NCBI GenBank assembly: GCA_002396505.1
Contig: DGYA01000088.1
Span: forward strand, 1,460-13,117
Reading direction: 5' to 3'
Origin: Cyanobacteria bacterium UBA5018
Lineage (GTDB): Bacteria; Cyanobacteriota; Cyanobacteriia; PCC-6307; Cyanobiaceae
DNA length: 11,658 nucleotides
A program made the translations under genes and the position numbers. The first letter of the stretch is position 1. Each line of letters starts with the position of its first letter. Below, in pieces: positions 1 to 5,750 of this stretch. The notes beneath the pieces are model-generated. The model had not been told where the DNA came from. It ran no database searches and worked only from the letters and a program-made list of their open reading frames with translations.

Positions 1-63
1 CTCAACCGACTGCAACTGAGCGAAATTCTGGCCTTGATGCTGGAGGATCTGAGATTAAGCTGA
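1..63 (+). CDS. 3' end of a paralogue of the 482-1132 membrane/coiled-coil gene (partial)
   Basis: Only the last 20 codons and the stop are in the window; the gene begins upstream. The encoded tail LNRLQLSEILALMLEDLRLS closely matches the tail of the complete protein encoded at 482-1132 (positions 1070-1132). The first 24 bases are identical. Later differences are synonymous or mostly conservative in this frame (for example Leu to Met, Thr to Ile, Asn to Ser), which supports this frame as the translated one in both copies. The two copies end 1,069 bases apart in the same orientation, so this is a tandem gene duplication. Function is unknown. The tail looks like a short amphipathic helix after the charged helix seen in the complete copy. 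Confidence 0.6.
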   Translation, partial: LNRLQLSEILALMLEDLRLS

Positions 64-478
64 ACGCAGCTGATCTAGGCCGCCAAGCCCCAGGCCATTC
101 GTTTAAACCCCAAGCACCTGTTCCTACAGGCGCCTGGTCTGGCGGATTATCTCGAAAAAGCCGATGAATTTGGCCCCAAGAGTTGCGGCTTTTTAATGGT
201 AAACATCTGATCGTGAGCAAAATATGGCCTTGGCTAGGTTTTTGTTGGCTGTGCTGGCGGCATCAGGAGCTGATGGCTGGCCGGCTGTTGAGTGCCATCC
301 CAGGCGAGACGCTTAGGCGGTAGTGGCATCTAGCCCCGCAGCATCAACCGCGCCCTGGCACTGGTCAGGCCCTGCTTGCTGCCGCCAGGCCAGCCCCAGG
401 TCAGCTCATTTTCCACCAGCTCCTCCCTAGCCGCCAGCGGCGATCCACCTGGCGATCCGCGATTCCACGCAGGCCACA
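64..478. other. Intergenic stretch with possible gene remnants
   Basis: This 415-base stretch between the two paralogous genes holds no convincing complete gene. One open frame without a start codon (79-210, plus strand) contains NPKHLFLQAPGLADYLEKAD, which looks protein-like, but I do not recognise it. A second short frame on the minus strand (330-479) is listed separately. Just after the stop, positions 61-80 are weakly similar to 1130-1149 behind the second copy, so the duplicated unit may run slightly past the coding region. No terminator with a T-run and no clear promoter were seen. Confidence 0.4.
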
Positions 479-479
479 T
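330..479 (-). pseudogene. Possible remnant ORF of 49 residues, unrecognised
   Basis: The minus strand is open for 49 codons from an ATG at 477-479 to a TAG at 330-332. The second half (around ENELTWGWPGGSKQGLTSAR) looks more like real protein than random sequence, with a Trp-Gly-Trp-Pro turn followed by an amphipathic Arg/Ala/Leu helix. No family was recognised and no ribosome-binding site is visible. It may be the surviving tail of a decayed gene. The alternative is a chance open frame in GC-rich DNA, which is about as likely. Confidence 0.2.
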
Positions 480-481
480 TG

Positions 482-1132
482 ATGCATACGTGCGTACTAT
501 TAGATCAGTTCGATGGCGGGCTCGTTATGGTGATGGAGGAAGCTAATGGTCTTGCTCAGAAGGAACCATTCCCTTGGCTGGATCGAGCCGGCTTGGCTGC
601 TCTGCTGGCCGGCACCCTGATTCTCCTGATTACCTTCTTTACGTCCTACAGCCATGTCGACATCCCCGCCTACGGCAGCATCCAGGTTAATCAGCAAGTC
701 GGAATTTCTCTCCTCTTTGCCGCCCTGGCGGCGCTTTTTGGCGAAGTTAAATTGGCATCCAACGGTCGATGCACAGCTGAGCGCGATCGAGGCGAGAATA
801 GAATCCGAGCGACTGAGGAACGAAACCGCACAGCTGAAGAGAGAATCCGAACACTTGAGGAACGAAACCGCACAGCTGAGGAGCGAATCCGAGCAGGTGA
901 AGAGCGAAACCGAGCAAGTGAAGAGCGAAACCGAACAAGTGAAGAGCGAAACCGAACAGCTGAGGCGCGAAACCGAGCAGATCAAGATCGAGAACGCAAG
1001 GCTCGCCAAGCTCGAATCCAAGCTCGACTTGCTGCTGCGCAATGCCGATTCCTCCTCGCCGATTCCCCCCTCAACCGACTGCAACTGAGCGAAACCCTGG
1101 CCCTGCTGCTGGAGGATCTCAGATTGAATTGA
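482..1132 (+). CDS. Membrane protein with two TM helices and a long charged repeat helix (hypothetical)
   Basis: I do not recognise a named family. With the ATG at 482 the protein has 216 residues. A short N-terminal segment ends in PFPWLDR. Two hydrophobic segments follow, one around LAALLAGTLILLITFF and one around VGISLLFAALAALF, joined by a short polar loop. The second half is an Arg/Glu-rich helix of repeated EERNRTA-like heptads, likely a coiled coil or single stable helix. It ends in a short Leu-rich tail shared with the partial paralogue at 1-63. A membrane-anchored protein with a soluble helical rod is inferred. The start is uncertain: TTG 479, ATG 482, ATG 527 and ATG 533 are all in frame and none has a clear Shine-Dalgarno. 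A second open frame (654-1088) overlaps it, but the hydrophobic segments and the paralogue's substitution pattern favour this one. Confidence 0.65.
   Translation: MHTCVLLDQFDGGLVMVMEEANGLAQKEPFPWLDRAGLAALLAGTLILLITFFTSYSHVDIPAYGSIQVNQQVGISLLFAALAALFGEVKLASNGRCTAERDRGENRIRATEERNRTAEERIRTLEERNRTAEERIRAGEERNRASEERNRTSEERNRTAEARNRADQDRERKARQARIQARLAAAQCRFLLADSPLNRLQLSETLALLLEDLRLN
813..1001 (+). repeat. 21-bp tandem repeat, nine units, encoding heptads
   Basis: Nine consecutive 21-base units run without gaps, starting at 813, 834, 855, 876, 897, 918, 939, 960 and 981. Most follow the pattern TGARGARCGAAWCCGARCA plus two bases. The units at 897-959 are nearly identical, while the last unit is the most diverged. 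Because 21 is a multiple of three, every reading frame gives a seven-residue repeat: EERNRTA-like in the proposed gene frame and SETEQVK-like in the frame one base later. This suggests growth by unit duplication through slippage or unequal crossing-over within a helix-coding segment. Confidence 0.9.
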
Positions 1133-1221
1133 ACTCCGCTAATTATGGCTGAGCGGCGATTGCCCTGAGGCTAGTGCAGCCGATTAGCGCCATCGGGCGA
1201 TCACTAAAAAATGGGAGCTAG

Positions 1222-2721
1222 TTAGCCGATCGCGGCTATGCCACGGCGGTAAATCTCGCTGGCGTAATCGGTCCAGGTGCCTTGCCCCCAGTAGCGGAAG
1301 CAACTGGTTTCCAGCAGAAGCAGGTATAGCAGTGCTTCTTGATAGTGTTGGCTGCTGGTTACCCCGGGATCCTGGGCCACCAGGGGGTCAAATAGCTGGT
1401 GAAACCGGGCACTGAGCTGGTTCATTGGCTCCAGCACGTTGGCGTAGCCCTCTACCCAGCTGAGGTTGTTGGTCCAGGAGGCGCCGGCCATCGAGAAGCT
1501 GGCATCGCTGTCCTTGAGCTGGGCGATCGCCGTCTGCACGGATTCAGTGCTGGGCTGGCTGCCCACCTGTTGCCAGAGTTTGTGTTGCTGCACCGCCTGA
1601 ATCTGCGGGTAGTCACTGGCTTTAATCCCGGCAGCCTCCAGCAGCTCCAGGTATTCCGTACCGTTGATCGCCACCGTGTCCTTGCTTGGCAGCGTGTCGT
1701 TGGTTGCCATTGCGGCGTTGCTGTCGCCTGCCTGGTTCGCAATGCGGCGATGGGCCTGGAGGAAGGCTGACGGAAACTCATTCATCATCACGCCGCCGTT
1801 CTCGCCGTCGGCAATCTGGGCCACCAACGACGGAATCATGCGGTCGCCCAGGGTTTGGCGACCCAGCCCCAGGGCCTCGTAGTAGGGCTGCATCTGACCC
1901 ACCAGCTTGGTATCGGAACCCTGGGTTTTGATCAACGCCAGGATGGTGGCCTCCTCGCCGCTGGAGCTGCGGGCCACGAGCTGTTGGGGGATGAACTTCT
2001 GCTCCTGGCGCAGGCTGGAACCATCAAAATTTTCGACGCTGTGCTCCTGCACCAGCAGCCAGCGGTAGCCGCACTCTTGCAGCGCCTTCACTAAGGCATA
2101 GAGGGTGTCGGGATGGTTTGGCAGGTGCATTTCCGGTGGCGAGAACCCCTTCACCCGTTGCAGGGCTTCTCGGCCAAATAGGGCCGCGAACTGGTGCTGC
2201 CAGGCCAGGATCTGCAGCTTTAGATCGGGAATCGGCGTGGAGGGGGCTACAGCGTGGCTCCAAAAGCTGCCCAGCCATTCCACATGTGGCTGCATGGAGG
2301 GATCACAGGCGAGGAATTTCAGGGCATCGAGAATGTCGTGGCGACCCATCTGCTCAACACCCCAGAGCAGATTGCCCGAATAATCCAGCATGATCCGGGG
2401 ATTGCAGCCTTCCTGAATCAGCTGGGGAATGATCTCGGCCAGGCGGCTGTAGCACTGGGCAAATGGTTCGGCGTTGTGGTTGTCGCCCTCGCCGGGGTGT
2501 TCCAGCATGTACTGCAGGTGGGAGATCAGTTCTCCCTGCGCGCCGGCTGGAATCGTGGGCTGATGCATGTGGAGCGCACAGGCAAAGCCAGAGCGGATCT
2601 GCTCTAGGTGGAGATTTGTGTGCGGCAGAAACACCGGGCCGGCCTGCTGCATCAGGGCCAGAATTTCGGCTTCTGAGCCAGCGATCGGTGGCAGGGATTG
2701 GTGGCTCATCATTGGGCTCAT
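1222..2721 (-). CDS. Glycoside hydrolase family 57 protein
   Basis: The predicted 499-residue protein has GH57 landmarks. The N-terminal HMHQP motif (residues 51-55) is the usual HxHQP of the first conserved GH57 region. An FWSHAVAP segment (153-160) fits the second region. GFSPPEMHLP (192-201) fits the region holding the catalytic Glu, with Glu197 as candidate nucleophile. DGENGGVMMNEF (305-316) fits the DGEH/DGEN region near the C-terminal part of the barrel. GH57 enzymes act on alpha-glucans (amylases, 4-alpha-glucanotransferases, branching enzymes), so a role in glycogen metabolism in the cytoplasm is inferred; substrate and reaction cannot be assigned. No signal peptide is visible. The ATG at 2719-2721 is followed by two more Met codons (residues 4 and 5) that could also start translation. 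The gene stands alone. It diverges from the genes to its right and converges on the coiled-coil gene to its left (89-bp gap). Confidence 0.85.
   Translation of the reverse strand: MSPMMSHQSLPPIAGSEAEILALMQQAGPVFLPHTNLHLEQIRSGFACALHMHQPTIPAGAQGELISHLQYMLEHPGEGDNHNAEPFAQCYSRLAEIIPQLIQEGCNPRIMLDYSGNLLWGVEQMGRHDILDALKFLACDPSMQPHVEWLGSFWSHAVAPSTPIPDLKLQILAWQHQFAALFGREALQRVKGFSPPEMHLPNHPDTLYALVKALQECGYRWLLVQEHSVENFDGSSLRQEQKFIPQQLVARSSSGEEATILALIKTQGSDTKLVGQMQPYYEALGLGRQTLGDRMIPSLVAQIADGENGGVMMNEFPSAFLQAHRRIANQAGDSNAAMATNDTLPSKDTVAINGTEYLELLEAAGIKASDYPQIQAVQQHKLWQQVGSQPSTESVQTAIAQLKDSDASFSMAGASWTNNLSWVEGYANVLEPMNQLSARFHQLFDPLVAQDPGVTSSQHYQEALLYLLLLETSCFRYWGQGTWTDYASEIYRRGIAAIG
1523..1530. other. 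HIP1-type octamer GCGATCGC
   Basis: A copy of the palindromic octamer GCGATCGC lies inside the GH57 gene. This octamer is over-represented in many cyanobacterial genomes (highly iterated palindrome 1). With the second copy at 6120-6127 it weakly supports a cyanobacterial source. Confidence 0.6.
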
Positions 2722-2750
2722 GGATAGTTGACTTCAACGTGAACGCCCAG

Positions 2751-2765
2751 GCCCGCTGCGCGGGC
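2751..2765. other. Short GC-rich hairpin upstream of the GH57 gene
   Basis: GCCCGC, a 3-base loop TGC, and GCGGGC form a perfect 6-bp stem about 30 bases upstream of the GH57 start codon, within its likely leader. It has no T-run on either side, so it is not a standard terminator. It could influence the leader of the GH57 transcript or be incidental in GC-rich DNA. Confidence 0.3.
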
Positions 2766-2850
2766 GACACTCCTCGCGGGGCCGGGGCCTAGGCGGCAAG
2801 CGGATCCAGTCACTGGTAACGGCACCGTAGTCGCAGTGTGCTGAAATCTG

Positions 2851-3033
2851 ATGCGCTCACCAAGGCGCAGTGGGAGCAGGGACGGTTTCGACCAGTGGTT
2901 GGCGCAGCTGGAGCAGGTCTGCAGCGTCACGGAGCTGGAGCGGCGGCAGTTCCTAGTGGCCAGCTCCATCAAGCCCTGGCGCGGCTGGGGGATCACAGGC
3001 GCAAATTCGATCCTGCCGTTCAGCCGGGAGTAG
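2851..3033 (+). CDS. Possible small gene or gene fragment, 60 residues (hypothetical)
   Basis: An ATG-started open frame of 60 codons lies in the 426-base gap between the divergent GH57 and M48 genes. Codons from the GAC-GGT-TTC stretch onward end mostly in G or C, as in the clearly real genes here. The sequence around DGFDQWLAQLEQVCSVTELE is plausible amphipathic helix, followed by a Trp-rich KPWRGWGITG segment. I do not recognise the family. The frame shifted by one base and starting at 2838 also looks protein-like at its beginning (DALTKAQWEQG). The locus could therefore be one small gene broken by a frameshift near 2885, or a fragment of a longer lost gene. No ribosome-binding site was seen. 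Confidence 0.35.
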   Translation: MRSPRRSGSRDGFDQWLAQLEQVCSVTELERRQFLVASSIKPWRGWGITGANSILPFSRE

Positions 3034-3147
3034 GCGAATTCTCCGGGCCTCCACCGGCAAGTGCTACTGAGTTACGACTTGGTAGTAGACAGCCAGGCGG
3101 TGACTTCCATATGCTGCCCCCGAAATCGGCCCCTCGGCGAAACCAAA

Positions 3148-4440
3148 ATGTTCAAACTGAACACACTTGACTTGAATCTGAGGGGAATATTCGCGGCTTT
3201 TTCTCTGCTTTTACTGGCTTGCGTGCCGATTGAAGCCTTTGCAAATGCTCGGCAAAATTCTCCGCAATCAGCCACTGCATCGACGAGGGTTTACGAGGGG
3301 GCGAAGGCCAAACTTTCGCGAGATCTTTATCCGGCTTATCGAATACTGGATCGCCTGATGAGTGCTAATCCAGCGATAAAACAGAATGCTTCAATTGCAG
3401 TGAGAAGCTTGGATGAGCAAACGTGCAAGCAACTCATTGGTGAAAACGCCCTTTGCGGTATCGCTGCAAATCTTCCAAATGTAAGCAAAGAAGATAATCT
3501 AATGATCTGGGCGCTGCAGGTGGCTGCGGCTCAAGCTCCAGATTTAAACGCCTATGCGACAAGTGCCAATAATAGAATAGTTATCAATAGGGCCTTGTAT
3601 GACGCCCTCGCGAATAACATAGAAGGTAAGTCCTGTGTAATTGCCCATGAATTAGCTCACCTTCATAAAGACCACACCAAGCTGAAGCGGCAGGCCCTGG
3701 ATCAATTTAATAACGAAGCAGCCGAAAAAATCTCAGCCGCTGTGGCAAATGCTAAGCGAGCTAATGAATCTCAGCAGTTTTGGAGTGTCGTGGCCATCGG
3801 TCTCAATGCGGCGAGTGCTGGTCTTAATTCAGGCGCTGGCAACTATTCTGCCGCAGCTAACGCTAATTTTCAAAACCAGGTCCTCGCTTCCCGGATAGCC
3901 AACGATCAAAATGCTGGCAATATAATGTTTTCGCAATTGATGCAGCAAGCCGCCAACCTGGCGCCTCAAGTGGCATCATCCCTGGGCCAGATGGATGGGC
4001 TGCCAGGTCAACTTGTCAAGAGAACAATGGTAGACGTAAATAGCTATCTTGGCGAGGTTAACGCAAAAATGAGTGAGACTTCCAGATCTCATGAGTATGA
4101 ATCGGATTCCATGGCCGTTGAATTCTTGGCGAATGCTGGCATTAATCCCAAGGGCTGTATTGATGTAATCGCGACCTTGCACCGTGGCAGCTACAAGCCA
4201 ATAGCCGCTGTCGGCGATTCGCACCCTGGCGAAGTTGAGCGCATAAAAAATATTGAAGATGCTATTGAGGCCAAGGCGGCGGCCTATAGAAGGGCTAAAT
4301 CACAAATAGTCAAGCCAGGGGCTTTGCCATATCGTTATGATGAACGCCTGGAAATTGTCACTGTTTATCCCAGGGGTTCCAAGGTTTATTCGAGCATGGC
4401 CTCTGAATCGCAGTCGGTGGACACTTTGCTTGGGAAATGA
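3148..4440 (+). CDS. Secreted M48-family zinc metallopeptidase
   Basis: With the ATG at 3148 the protein has 430 residues. The N-terminus (to about residue 34) is a signal sequence, with basic residues and then FAAFSLLLLACVPIEAFA. It could be cleaved after AFA, or be a lipoprotein signal since LLAC precedes a Cys at 25, so a periplasmic or membrane-attached enzyme is inferred. HELAH (167-171) is the HExxH zinc site. The ExxxD at 316-320 (E-YES-D) supplies the third zinc ligand of the M48 fold. SHPGEVERI (358-366) matches the His-Pro...Arg element usual near the C-terminus of M48 domains. About 145 residues separate HExxH from ExxxD, clearly more than in compact M48 proteases such as BepA, and this segment is Ala/Asn-rich. 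M48 proteases of this class commonly degrade misfolded envelope proteins. Base composition is visibly more AT-rich than in flanking genes, suggesting horizontal acquisition. In-frame sequence runs upstream to 3061 but lacks signal-peptide logic. Confidence 0.85.
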   Translation: MFKLNTLDLNLRGIFAAFSLLLLACVPIEAFANARQNSPQSATASTRVYEGAKAKLSRDLYPAYRILDRLMSANPAIKQNASIAVRSLDEQTCKQLIGENALCGIAANLPNVSKEDNLMIWALQVAAAQAPDLNAYATSANNRIVINRALYDALANNIEGKSCVIAHELAHLHKDHTKLKRQALDQFNNEAAEKISAAVANAKRANESQQFWSVVAIGLNAASAGLNSGAGNYSAAANANFQNQVLASRIANDQNAGNIMFSQLMQQAANLAPQVASSLGQMDGLPGQLVKRTMVDVNSYLGEVNAKMSETSRSHEYESDSMAVEFLANAGINPKGCIDVIATLHRGSYKPIAAVGDSHPGEVERIKNIEDAIEAKAAAYRRAKSQIVKPGALPYRYDERLEIVTVYPRGSKVYSSMASESQSVDTLLGK

Positions 4441-4593
4441 TGGGGGTATGCGGTTTGCCTGACAAACGATCGGGAGCCAGGATGTTTCGCTTGCAAAAGT
4501 GCGTGGTTTGACAGCTACGAACAGGTTGAACGTCTATTCTCTTCGACCACGTCGCTCGCCGGAGCTGATGGAGCTGTGCAATGAGTAGCTATG
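4441..4593. other. Non-coding stretch after the M48 gene
   Basis: No gene is evident between the M48 stop and the 15-bp array. A weak hairpin (GTTTG, five-base loop, CAAAC, around 4452-4466) follows the M48 stop by about 11 bases. It lacks a T-run, so it is at best a weak terminator candidate. Confidence 0.3.
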
Positions 4594-4698
4594 GCTAGGT
4601 TGTCAATAGTGTGGTGGTTGGCGGCGCAGTGGCTAATAGCGAAGTGGTTATTTGCGAGGTCGTCAATAGAGAGGTTGTTCAAGGTCCGGTAGTTAATG
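4594..4698. repeat. 15-bp tandem repeat array, seven degenerate units
   Basis: Seven in-register 15-base units start at 4594, 4609, 4624, 4639, 4654, 4669 and 4684, with approximate consensus GCGAGGTGGTCAATA. Fifteen is a multiple of three, so both strands read as five-residue repeats. The plus frame 4591-4692 gives units such as ARLSI, AQWLI, AKWLF and ARSSI; the minus frame gives units such as IDDLA, NNHFA, ISHCA and IDNLA. These resemble pentapeptide repeats only loosely, and neither frame is a convincing gene. The last unit overlaps the 3' end of the minus-strand gene 4693-5064. Confidence 0.75.
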
Positions 4699-5064
4699 CT
4701 GATTATCAGGTATAAACCGCTGAATGAATGCCCCCAGCGCCATCGGCCCACAGCGGGAATGCCAGCTGCCGTCGCCTGGGATGCGCCGCCAGCACTGCAC
4801 CTGCAGCTGCGGATCGGCGCTGGCCAGTAGCTGCAAGCGGTAGCGGTATTCGGCGTCGGCGGCCTGCTCCACCCTGGCCAGTGGTTCCGCCTGGGGCTGG
4901 CTGCTCAGGAAGGCGGCAAGAAAAGCAGAGGCAGCATCGCCTTGTCGCAGGGCTGCCGAAAAACGCCAGGCCGCACCGCTGGGATAGCCATCATGGTGAA
5001 GGTAATAGTGGCACTCTTGAGCTGATGGAAAACCGATGAAGCTATAAACGGCGCGGGTAGACAA
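4693..5064 (-). CDS. Small DGYP-motif hypothetical protein
   Basis: The 123-residue product begins STRAVYSFIGF after the initiator and carries HYYLHHDGYPSGAAWRF near residues 19-35. The Tyr/His-rich segment ending in DGYP resembles a motif I associate with small hypothetical proteins of phages and mobile DNA (TRxxY...H.DGYP), where the start of the protein also reads M-x-TR. That comparison is from memory and no function is known. The rest is Ala/Gln-rich helix plus a Cys/Trp-containing C-terminal part (CWRRIPGDGSWHSRC). The start is a TTG (5062-5064): no ATG or GTG lies in frame between it and an upstream in-frame stop at 5104-5106. It lies between two tandem arrays and its last bases run into the 15-bp array. 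No signal peptide or membrane segment is visible, so a cytoplasmic protein is inferred. Confidence 0.6.
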   Translation of the reverse strand: MSTRAVYSFIGFPSAQECHYYLHHDGYPSGAAWRFSAALRQGDAASAFLAAFLSSQPQAEPLARVEQAADAEYRYRLQLLASADPQLQVQCWRRIPGDGSWHSRCGPMALGAFIQRFIPDNQH

Positions 5065-5077
5065 GGGGCCGAGGCGG

Positions 5078-5344
5078 GTGCTCTTACTAGTGCCACCGCT
5101 GTATCAGTTGCGCCGCTGGATCAATGCCATCGCTGGATCAGTTGGGCCGCTGTATCGGTTGCGCTGCTGGATCAGTGCTGCCGCCGGATCAGTTGTGCTG
5201 CATGATCAGGGGGGGGGCTGGATTGGTGCCACCGTTAAATCCGTAGCGCTGCTGTATAGCTTTTGCCGCTGGATGTTACGCAAGACTGGGCCAGAGGCAA
5301 TATTGAACAATTTGCAAGGTTGGATGATAGGCAAACCTGGGTGA
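5078..5344 (+). CDS. Possible ORF of 17-residue repeats across the 17-bp array (hypothetical)
   Basis: A GTG-started frame of 88 codons reads through the whole 17-bp array. Three 17-base units make 51 bases, so the product is five 17-residue repeats: PPLYQLRRWINAIAGSV, GPLYRLRCWISAAAGSV, then three more diverged ones. Trp is at the same place in all five, followed by Ile or Met; Leu-Tyr is kept in three. A GAGGCG sequence lies directly before the GTG but too close for a good Shine-Dalgarno. The open frame may simply result from a stop-free repeat, but keeping Trp in the diverged units is unexpected for neutral DNA. Its start is 14 bases from the divergent TTG of the neighbouring minus-strand gene. 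Confidence 0.3.
   Translation: MLLLVPPLYQLRRWINAIAGSVGPLYRLRCWISAAAGSVVLHDQGGGWIGATVKSVALLYSFCRWMLRKTGPEAILNNLQGWMIGKPG
5085..5339. repeat. 17-bp tandem repeat array, fifteen units in register
   Basis: Fifteen consecutive 17-base units run from 5085 to 5339 with no insertions or deletions; the consensus of the better half is KATCAGTTGCGCCGCTG. Units from 5102 to 5220 are well conserved. Those after 5221 decay progressively but mostly keep a TG end and many a GAT start. There is a 51-bp higher order: units 2, 5, 8, 11 and 14, counted from the one at 5102 as unit 1, all begin GAT, while units 1, 4 and 10 begin TAT. A run of nine G lies in the unit at 5204-5220. Units are directly repeated, too short and too contiguous for a CRISPR array. 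Confidence 0.85.
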
Positions 5345-5750
5345 ACTGCTAGAGCTGCTTGCGTGGCCACTGAGCATAGTGAGCCTCCATGTTCCTTGCG
5401 TCAAGCGGCTATTTTTATGGCCACTGGGCACGGTTTGTCCCTCGGTGTATCGCGCCAAAGGACTGCTAGATATGCCAGTTTTTGGCTTCATTTGTTGTAG
5501 GCTTATCCCGCTGCAAACTTCCCCCTCTGCAAAATCTCCCCCTGCAAATCACTCCCTAGATGTTCAGCAACGATTAGTTGGGTAGCGGTACGCGCCACCT
5601 CCCTTGCTCCTCGGCATGGTTGTGCTGTTCAGCGGCCGCCCAGGCCACTTTAGTTGGTGCGGGGCTGGCGGTTTTGGTGGGGGGATGCAGCTACAGCTGG
5701 CTTTTGGGTCTGGAGCATGGTCAGCTAGTGGCGGATCCGCAGCCAATGAG
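5345..5750. other. Gene-poor stretch before the DUF389 gene
   Basis: No supported gene was found. An open frame at 5379-5585 (68 codons) has Cys/Pro-rich, unstructured-looking content and is not called. Three short direct repeats of CTGCAAA in C-rich context (5511, 5527 and 5542) form a small tandem motif. The DUF389 frame is open back to 5604, so some of the final part (5604-5750) could be an N-terminal extension of that protein; ATG 5604 and ATG 5685 are alternative starts. The region presumably includes the DUF389 promoter, but no confident -35/-10 pair was found. Confidence 0.35.

Noticed and set aside
500..1084. Long minus-strand open frame with Cys/Ser-rich repeats
   Set aside because: It is the antisense reading of the 21-bp repeat; its repeats (SVSLFTC) and biased composition are explained by the repeat, and the plus frame has membrane segments and a paralogue.
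3061..3147. N-terminal extension of the M48 protease from the upstream ATG
   Set aside because: The ATG at 3148 places a proper signal peptide at the N-terminus; the extension would bury it.
4515..4751. Minus-strand 78-codon frame across the 15-bp array as a pentapeptide-repeat gene
   Set aside because: Only about seven pentads, His/Asn-rich and without a clear A(D/N)Lxx pattern; it also overlaps the end of the DGYP gene.
5085..5339. CRISPR-like array
   Set aside because: Units are 17 bp, contiguous and without spacers, and no cas-like gene is present.
5379..5585. 68-codon plus-strand frame as a gene
   Set aside because: No recognisable domain, Cys/Pro-rich unstructured content, no ribosome-binding site.
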